Assembly (NCBI GenBank): GCA_965213645.1 | Contig: CBDBZX010000002.1 | Span: forward strand, 1,178,001-1,242,000 | Origin: CBDBZX01 sp965213645 | GTDB taxonomy: Bacteria; Deinococcota; Deinococci; Deinococcales; Trueperaceae | Length of the DNA: 64,000 nt | Reading direction: 5' to 3' | Shown here: piece after piece, positions 58,636 through 64,000 of the stretch | Layout: every line of letters begins with the position of its first letter | Numbering within the stretch: position 1 is the stretch's first letter | Position numbers and translations under genes: made by a program | The notes under the pieces: model-generated | Databases searched by the model: none | What the model was told of the DNA's origin: nothing | The model's input: only the letters and a program-made list of their open reading frames with translations

Positions 58636-59868
58636 TTAGTCAAGCGTACCACGCTCTCGTGGCCGCATACCTAGATAGAGCAGTCCAGCAGCTAAAAGAA
58701 AGGTGAGGCACGGCGTCCAAAAGATCGCACTAGGGTCAAGCGTGTCCATCATCAAGCCGATAAGCCCAGGTCCTATCACCGCGCCCGCCATCGAGAAGAG
58801 GTAGTACATCCCCGTAAAAAAACCGATGCGCGTGGTTCCACCTAAGTCCGCGACGAGCGCGTAAGCGCTCACGTTGACCAGTGTCCAGCAGAGCCCGGCG
58901 GTGAAGAGTAAAACGCTTAGGAGCGACGGTAAAAGAGGTATGAGGATAAAAAGAAGGGTGAGCAGACCGAGGCCTATAAGCATCAGCCGCGCTTTGCCGA
59001 CGCGGTTGCCCGCGAAGCCCGCAGGTAGCGCAAAGAGCACGAACGCAATGCTAAAAACCCCTAAGAGAATTCCCGCGCGTCCGCCCGAAAGCCCGAGCGA
59101 TTCGGTAGCGTAGGTGCTGAACTGGGCCTCGAGCCCACTAAACCCCACGAAGTAGAGCGCAATAGCGAGCAGCGTAAAGCGTGCCGTGTGGTACTCCGCA
59201 CCCGCTAACCTCTTAGCGCTACGTAAGAGGTTGCTTAGCGCGTTTCCCGCTTCCTCACTCGGCGTCGTATAAGGCGGCTGACGCTCCACGCTCAGCCAGA
59301 GCGCGAGGAGGGCGAGCAGCAACACACCGCCGCCGAGCCAAAAGGGTAGGCGCGGGCTCATATCATAGAGCGGCGCGAGCACGAAAAACGCGAGAATCCC
59401 GCCTAGCCCGCCCATGAGGTTGATGACGCCGTTCGCCGAGGCGCGTTTTTCCGGTGGCGTGTGGTCGGGCATGAGCGCGATGATGGGGGCGCGAACCAAG
59501 GTCATGGCGAGCAAGAAGAGGATGTCTACGCCCAGGAGCAGCCAGAGCGTGCTTTGTAGCGGTAATAGCGCCACGAAGAGCGCTGCTAAGGGCAGACCCA
59601 CCGCGATGAAGGGCAAGCGCTGTCCCAGGGGGCTCTTCACCCCATCGGACCACGCGCCGACGAGGGGAATGAGCAGCAGCGCCAGCGCATTATCTAAGCC
59701 CATCACCGCGCCGCGCAGCGCCCTCGAGTCGATAAACGCGCCCAAAAGTAGCGGCATGTAGGCGTTGTAGAGTGCCCACACGACGGTGAGCCCAAAGAAG
59801 CCGCCGCCAATGGCGAGGACGGTGAGGTAGGAGAAGGGGCGCTCAGGTGGGTGCGAGTTTGTGGTCAC
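58636..59868 (-). CDS. MFS transporter, SLC45/GPH-like
   Basis: A 410-residue carrier with 12 predicted membrane segments. WALYNAYMPLLLGAFIDSRA, GLDNALALLLIPLVGAWSDG and RLPFIAVGLPLAALFVALLP resemble the SLC45/sucrose-type branch of the major facilitator superfamily. Substrate probably a sugar, not provable from sequence. GTG start with no Shine-Dalgarno; TAAACT lies 7 bases upstream, so the mRNA is probably leaderless. Likely cotranscribed with the esterase lipoprotein downstream. Confidence 0.8.
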   Translation of the reverse strand: MTTNSHPPERPFSYLTVLAIGGGFFGLTVVWALYNAYMPLLLGAFIDSRALRGAVMGLDNALALLLIPLVGAWSDGVKSPLGQRLPFIAVGLPLAALFVALLPLQSTLWLLLGVDILFLLAMTLVRAPIIALMPDHTPPEKRASANGVINLMGGLGGILAFFVLAPLYDMSPRLPFWLGGGVLLLALLALWLSVERQPPYTTPSEEAGNALSNLLRSAKRLAGAEYHTARFTLLAIALYFVGFSGLEAQFSTYATESLGLSGGRAGILLGVFSIAFVLFALPAGFAGNRVGKARLMLIGLGLLTLLFILIPLLPSLLSVLLFTAGLCWTLVNVSAYALVADLGGTTRIGFFTGMYYLFSMAGAVIGPGLIGLMMDTLDPSAIFWTPCLTFLLAAGLLYLGMRPRERGTLD

Positions 59869-60058
59869 ATTGATTAGTTTAAGGTGAGGTCACTTGGCAT
59901 GGTGCGTGACGGGGTGTCTTACAAGACTCGAGCTGAGATAAATGGGCAAGACAACAAAGACAAAGAGGTCACGCAAGCATCCCTAGTACGAGTATCCAGT
60001 ACGAATAGCTGGTGCAAAGGCTCAGCATAAAAATATCCGGCAATAAAGACGCCCAGCG

Positions 60059-61246
60059 TCAATACAAAAAGCCCACCTCAAACCCGACTGAACCCCCCTG
60101 CTCACCTCTGGCATACCAGACATTGAGCGGCAAGGGAACGAAGGGCGTTTCTAAGCCTATCTGCGCCCCGGCCCCGAAAGAGACCTGCACCCCGTCGTCC
60201 AGTCCAGGGGCGCGGTAGCGGCGCTCAGAAACGCCGCCTCCAGCGTCACCCGCGTCCGCGAAGACGTAAGGGGTGAGCGCGAACAGGCCGAACCCGTCGC
60301 CGAACGACGAGCTGAGCCCCGTGTAATAGCGCAAGTCAGCGGAGAGGTCGAAGTAGCGCTCGCCGACGAGGGCGAAGTCGTCGTAGCCGCGCAAGCTAGG
60401 GGAGAGGCGTCGCCACACAGGTGCGTCGCCTTCGTTGATGCCTGCGTTAAAGCGAGAGGCGAGCACGAAGCGGGGCGCGTCGCGGAGCAAAAGACTGCGC
60501 TCGTCGAAACCGAGATAGCCGCGTAGCCCAAGTTCCGCTTGTCCCCACGAGAGTTGCTCGTTCGCGCCTAGCCCCCGTTTTTCGCCTAAACCGTAGCCTA
60601 AGCTGAGTTCCGCCGCGCCGCCGGAGCTAGGGAAGCCGGGCCTAACCTGTCCGCCGTAGCTGAAGGTTGCTTCCACTAAGGCGCTGAAATCATCCAGTAA
60701 GAGCGTGACCTCCGCCGCGTTATCGTTATCGTCCTCTACAAACGTTTCCGAGCCAATGATTCGCCCTTCCAAGCCTACGTCGAAGACGCCAAAGGGCTGC
60801 CCCAAGCCCACGCTCAGTTGCGTCAACCGCTCTGTATAGGTGCGCTCTTCCCCCGCCGCGTCAAGCCCTAGAGGATGACCTTGGGTGAAGTTTGAGCTAG
60901 CGGCCACGCGCAAGGTCAGATCGCGGGTGAAAAGAGGTGCGAGCGGTTGTTCGTAGGAGAGTGCCGCGCCAAGGAGCTGGTCTTCGGGGTTAGGGCCAGC
61001 AGTGAGCCGCGATGTGAGCGTTGCACCCTCCGAGGTTAGCCCACGCAGCTCAAAGCCGACGGCGAAATCGTCAAAAGCTTCGAGGCGAAAGGCAGGGGCG
61101 AAGGAGAAGGTGTCAGGCGTTTGAGAGGTAGCGGACGCACCAGTTGGTTCAGCGGGCGGCTCTTGGGCCGTATCTCGGGTTGTATCTTGGGCGGTGCTCC
61201 AGCAGAGCAGGCAAGCAGCGGTCAAAGTTACGTAAAGGTAGGTCAC
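60059..61246 (-). CDS. Outer-membrane beta-barrel protein, Omp85/surface-antigen-like
   Basis: A 395-residue protein with a signal peptide (YLYVTLTAACLLCWSTA), a T/A/E/P-rich linker and many amphipathic beta strands. SLRGYDDFALVGERYFDLSA followed by TPYVFADAGDAGGG matches the RGY...FxDxG region of BamA/TamA and surface-antigen barrels, and the protein ends FEVGFLY with a terminal aromatic as a beta-signal. No POTRA domains are visible, so it may be a stand-alone barrel. GTG start with AGGAG upstream. It implies a diderm envelope. Confidence 0.75.
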   Translation of the reverse strand: MTYLYVTLTAACLLCWSTAQDTTRDTAQEPPAEPTGASATSQTPDTFSFAPAFRLEAFDDFAVGFELRGLTSEGATLTSRLTAGPNPEDQLLGAALSYEQPLAPLFTRDLTLRVAASSNFTQGHPLGLDAAGEERTYTERLTQLSVGLGQPFGVFDVGLEGRIIGSETFVEDDNDNAAEVTLLLDDFSALVEATFSYGGQVRPGFPSSGGAAELSLGYGLGEKRGLGANEQLSWGQAELGLRGYLGFDERSLLLRDAPRFVLASRFNAGINEGDAPVWRRLSPSLRGYDDFALVGERYFDLSADLRYYTGLSSSFGDGFGLFALTPYVFADAGDAGGGVSERRYRAPGLDDGVQVSFGAGAQIGLETPFVPLPLNVWYARGEQGGSVGFEVGFLY

Positions 61247-61501
61247 GTCAAGCTCCTAGCTATGTTTCGTAGGGGTGTGGCTAAAGATATTAACATAGCG
61301 CGAGCCGATGGAGCCGCTACTTTATTTAGCAATCAACACAAAAAGGTTTACTGACGACTGAATTTTGACGACTGACTACGCCCGTCCATCCCTATTTGTT
61401 CACTCACCTTTTTGTAACCTCATTTGCGGGGAGGACAAGGGCCTCAACCTCCCACCGCCATGCTACGATTAAGCGCAAAATTCAGTCTCGGAGCAAGGTA
61501 T

Positions 61502-62071
61502 ATGAGCTTAGATGATTTTAGAGAGGTCTACGCCCCTACGCAAGTTGCGTGGCGTGAGTGGCTGCGCGAGCATTATGATAAGAGCCCCGGCGTCTGGCTC
61601 GTCTACTATAAAAAGGACAGCGGCAGAGCGAGCGTCACCTGGGACGAGGCGGTGGAAGAGGCGCTCTGTTACGGCTGGATCGACTCCAAAGTCAACCGCG
61701 TGGACGAGTCGCGCTATAAACAGGTCTTCACCCCTCGCAAAGCGCGCAGCGTCTGGTCGAAGGTGAACAAGGAGCGGTTGGCGTGGCTCGCCGAAGGCAA
61801 GATGACGCCAGCGGGACAAATTAAGATTGACCAGGCCAAAGCGGACGGCTCGTGGACGTTTTTGGATTCGGTGGAGAATTTAGAGGTGCCAGATGATCTC
61901 ATGGAGGCGCTGCGGGAGCGTGGCGAGGCACTCTCAAATTTCCAAACCTTTCCAGATGGGTCCAAAAAGCAGATTCTCCTTTGGATCAAAACGGCGAAGC
62001 GCGTACAAACCAGGCGAGCGCGTATAGAGAAAACGGCTGAGTTAGCGGCGCGGGGGGAGCGGGCAAGGTAG
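61502..62071 (+). CDS. YdeI/OmdA-family protein
   Basis: A 189-residue cytoplasmic protein: WREWLREHYDKSPGVWLVYY, EAVEEALCYGWIDSKVNRVD, FTPRKARSVWSKVNKERLAW and a C-terminal KKQILLWIKTAKRVQTRRAR helix. This is the YdeI (bacteriocin-protection / OmpD-associated) family, of poorly defined function. Start at 61502 with GGAGCAAGG upstream; longer frames begin before the ribosome site. Confidence 0.85.
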   Translation: MSLDDFREVYAPTQVAWREWLREHYDKSPGVWLVYYKKDSGRASVTWDEAVEEALCYGWIDSKVNRVDESRYKQVFTPRKARSVWSKVNKERLAWLAEGKMTPAGQIKIDQAKADGSWTFLDSVENLEVPDDLMEALRERGEALSNFQTFPDGSKKQILLWIKTAKRVQTRRARIEKTAELAARGERAR

Positions 62072-62102
62072 CGTTACGCTTTAACTTGCCCAGGGCCTCC
62101 AC

Positions 62103-62132
62103 CTACCGCCTCGGCAAAGCTGAGGTTGGTAG
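62103..62132 (+). terminator. Imperfect hairpin after the YdeI-type gene
   Basis: CTACCGCCTCGGC, AAA, GCTGAGGTTGGTAG forms a stem with two mismatched spots and no long T-run. Weak terminator candidate. Confidence 0.35.
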
Positions 62133-62216
62133 CAGACAAAAATACGAGAAAACAGTGCGGCGCGAATGCACCGAGAAATACCTCACGCCTCACGCAAACA
62201 ACGCTATGCTAAGTCC

Positions 62217-63719
62217 GTGAGCTCACCTCAACCGATACCTCGACCCGCCACCCGCGAAGTCGCGCCGCCTGCGATTCATTTAGCGGACGTATCCGTAACC
62301 TTTCAAGATAATCCCGTGCTGCGCCACGTGAATTTAGAGGTGCAGCGCGGCGAATTTGTGGCGCTGATTGGTCCCTCGGGTGGTGGTAAAAGCACACTCT
62401 TGCGCGTGATTGCGGGGCTTCTCAAAGCGGATAAAGGAGAAGTGAGCGTGCAGGGCGGCCCCGCCGTCGTCTTTCAGGATTACCGCCTCTTGCCTTGGCG
62501 TACGGTGCGGCGTAACGCGGCTTTGCCCCGCGACCTCACCGGGCGCGGCGAGCAGGCCGACGCGGTTTTGAAGCAGGTGGGGATGTTGGAGCACGCCACT
62601 CGCTATCCGCATCAGCTCTCGGGCGGGATGCAGGCGCGGGTGGCGATCGCGCGGGCGCTGGCCCAAGACGCCGAAGTTCTGTTGATGGACGAACCGTTTG
62701 CCGCGCTGGACGCGCTGGTACGCGAACGCTTCAACCTAGAACTCAAACGCCTCCACCAAAAGACGCAAAAGACCGTTTTGTTCGTGACCCACAGCATCCG
62801 CGAGGCGGTCTATATGGCAGACCGCGTGATCGTCTTGAAAGATGGGCGCATCGAAACGGTTTTAGATGCCAGGGCTGAAGGGCGCATCACCGCGTATGAA
62901 GCAGGGTTGGAGGCGGATTTGCGCTCGCGTCTCGGCGTCGCCGACTCCACCGAGCTTCGCACCTCGCGCACGCCGCCGCGTTTTCCCTGGGAACTCCTCG
63001 GCACAGCGGCGTTGGTGCTCCTTTTCCTAGCGGGCTGGAGCGCTCTGGCGTCGCGTGTCTCCCCGCTCTTTTTGCCCTCGCCCTTAGAGGTCGGACGCGC
63101 CGCGCTCGCTAACGCCGCACTGCTCACAGGGCACACGCTCGCCACCTTGCGCGTCACCTTGTTGGGTGTGCTAATAGCGCTAGGTATTGGCGTGCCGCTC
63201 GGCTACCTCATGGGTCGCTCGAAACCCTTAGAACGCCTTTTGTCACCTTTCATCGTCGCTCTACAAGCTGTCCCCACCGTCATCATCGCGCCCCTCTTAA
63301 TCCTCTGGCTCGACTACGGTTTGCCCGCTAAACTCACCGTGACCTCGCTCATTTCAGTTTTTCCGGTGATCGTCTCGACGGTGGTCGGTGTGCGTGAAGT
63401 CGGGCGCGTTTACCGTGAAGTCTTTCGCACGATCGGCGCAACGGCGTGGGGGAGCTTTACGCGGCTCGAGCTGCCCGGCGCGCTCCCCGTCGTCTTGGGC
63501 GGCCTGCGCCTCACCGTGACCTTGGCGCTCATCGGCACAGTCGTGGGCGAGTTCGTCTTCGGCGGACCCGGTTTGGGAGCCTTCGCCAACAGCGAACGGC
63601 TGAATTTTCGTGTGGCGAACGCGGTGGCGGCAGTGGGCGTAAACGTCGCTTTAGGACTGCTCCTCTACGGCGCGGTGGGTCTCCTAGAGTGGTGGGCGCT
63701 GCGCTACCGCCGCAGGTGA
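62217..63719 (+). CDS. Fused ABC ATPase-permease (SsuB/TauB + SsuC/TauC type)
   Basis: A 500-residue protein. Residues 20-225 are an ATPase (Walker A LIGPSGGGKST, Q-loop VVFQDYRLLPW, signature LSGGMQARVAIARAL, Walker B VLLMDEPFAALD, His in FVTHSIREA); 260-498 form a permease with about six segments and the EAA loop VYREVFRTIGATAWGSFTRL. The two are separate genes in sulfonate/nitrate/taurine or thiamine-precursor systems. GTG at 62217 is chosen because TATGCT (62205-62210) ends 6 bases before it; ATG 62166 would precede the promoter. A binding protein is not in view. Confidence 0.82.
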   Translation: MSSPQPIPRPATREVAPPAIHLADVSVTFQDNPVLRHVNLEVQRGEFVALIGPSGGGKSTLLRVIAGLLKADKGEVSVQGGPAVVFQDYRLLPWRTVRRNAALPRDLTGRGEQADAVLKQVGMLEHATRYPHQLSGGMQARVAIARALAQDAEVLLMDEPFAALDALVRERFNLELKRLHQKTQKTVLFVTHSIREAVYMADRVIVLKDGRIETVLDARAEGRITAYEAGLEADLRSRLGVADSTELRTSRTPPRFPWELLGTAALVLLFLAGWSALASRVSPLFLPSPLEVGRAALANAALLTGHTLATLRVTLLGVLIALGIGVPLGYLMGRSKPLERLLSPFIVALQAVPTVIIAPLLILWLDYGLPAKLTVTSLISVFPVIVSTVVGVREVGRVYREVFRTIGATAWGSFTRLELPGALPVVLGGLRLTVTLALIGTVVGEFVFGGPGLGAFANSERLNFRVANAVAAVGVNVALGLLLYGAVGLLEWWALRYRRR

Positions 63720-63730
63720 TTGAGAAACAC

Positions 63731-64000
63731 TCACGGCTTGTCGAACAGCGCTTGCAAGTCTTCAGGGATAGTGTCGCGCTCATTAGCGGGTACGTCAGGC
63801 ACAGCCCTGAGTACCTCTTCGTAGGCATCCGCATCAGCGCGGCTCGCTCTTTCTTGCAAGTACGCCGCTGCGTCCAGCGCTGAGACCTTCTCGGCTACCG
63901 CAAGGGTGATGAGTTGGTTGATGGAGACGCCTTCGCGCTTAGCGAGTTCGCGAATATGGTTGTGGAGGTAGTCGGGTAAACGTAAATTGAGACTACTCAT
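63731..64000 (-). CDS. Ribbon-helix-helix protein, HicB-antitoxin-tail type
   Basis: An 89-residue protein starting at the last base of the window. SSLNLRLPDYLHNHIRELAK and EGVSINQLITLAVAEKVSAL form an Arc/CopG-like ribbon-helix-helix similar to the C-terminal part of HicB-type antitoxins; the second half is acidic (DADAYEEVLRAVPDVPANER). A toxin partner, if any, is not visible to the left, and the upstream side is beyond the window. It converges on the ABC fusion gene with only 11 bases between stops. Confidence 0.75.
   Translation of the reverse strand: MSSLNLRLPDYLHNHIRELAKREGVSINQLITLAVAEKVSALDAAAYLQERASRADADAYEEVLRAVPDVPANERDTIPEDLQALFDKP

Noticed and set aside
62166..62216. ATG start of the ABC fusion at 62166
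   Set aside because: A TATGCT box lies between this ATG and the GTG at 62217, and the extra residues resemble no ABC protein; GTG 62217 is preferred.

Overview
The window looks like chromosomal DNA of a Deinococcota bacterium, most likely a relative of Truepera. It carries a nine-gene V/A-type ATPase operon in the Thermus order (G-I-K-E-C-F-A-B-D), an outer-membrane barrel protein, and many genes whose -10 box sits 6-7 bases before the start codon, as in the leaderless mRNAs known from Deinococcus. Base composition is moderate, so the genus is only an inference.

Layout. 1-7.5 kb: partial sbcD, a ParDE toxin-antitoxin pair, two related membrane-anchored hypotheticals facing each other's starts, a fasciclin operon, an HTTM membrane pair, then an accessory patch (XRE/MazF/HicB-like module, a dispersed repeat, IS630 and integrase relics, a 113-bp MITE) ending at tRNA-Pro. 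7.6-18.7 kb: a complete glycerol module, glpSTPQUV (ABC uptake), glpFK and glpD, with matching promoters upstream of glpS and glpF. 18.7-22.8 kb: tRNA-Leu followed by a broken type I restriction-modification locus (intact hsdM, hsdS cut by an IS4-family element, no hsdR). 23.0-32.2 kb: the ATPase operon, with palindromes between F/A, A/B and B/D. 32.3-38.2 kb: a CsgG-like lipoprotein and a convergent three-gene signalling operon led by a 1118-residue LOV/multi-PAS histidine kinase. 38.7-43.8 kb: aapJQMP amino-acid ABC transporter, in which AapQ carries a large insert with two EF-hand-like loops. 43.9-47.4 kb: two copies of a dispersed repeat around a nucleoside-hydrolase-like lipoprotein, a DUF4396 membrane protein and a cytochrome c. 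47.7-50.2 kb: phoBR divergent from phoU. 50.3-64 kb: mnmE, a second IS4-family element, an ArsA-like ATPase, GNAT, a decayed ParE toxin with intact antitoxin, HD hydrolase, UPF0114 protein, pgl, a pectinacetylesterase-like lipoprotein, an MFS carrier, an outer-membrane protein, a YdeI-type protein, a fused ABC ATPase-permease and a ribbon-helix-helix protein.

How the parts work together. Glycerol enters through GlpF or GlpSTPQUV, is phosphorylated by GlpK and oxidised by GlpD. The ATPase links ATP to ion gradients. PhoBR/PhoU sense phosphate. The LOV kinase operon probably reads blue light. No CRISPR array, rRNA or complete prophage was seen. The least explained material is the mosaic dispersed repeat (copies near 6.7, 18.9, 44.1 and 46.9 kb), the EF-hand insert in AapQ, the paired hypotheticals at 1.4-2.4 kb and the three-gene XRE/MazF/HicB-like cluster.
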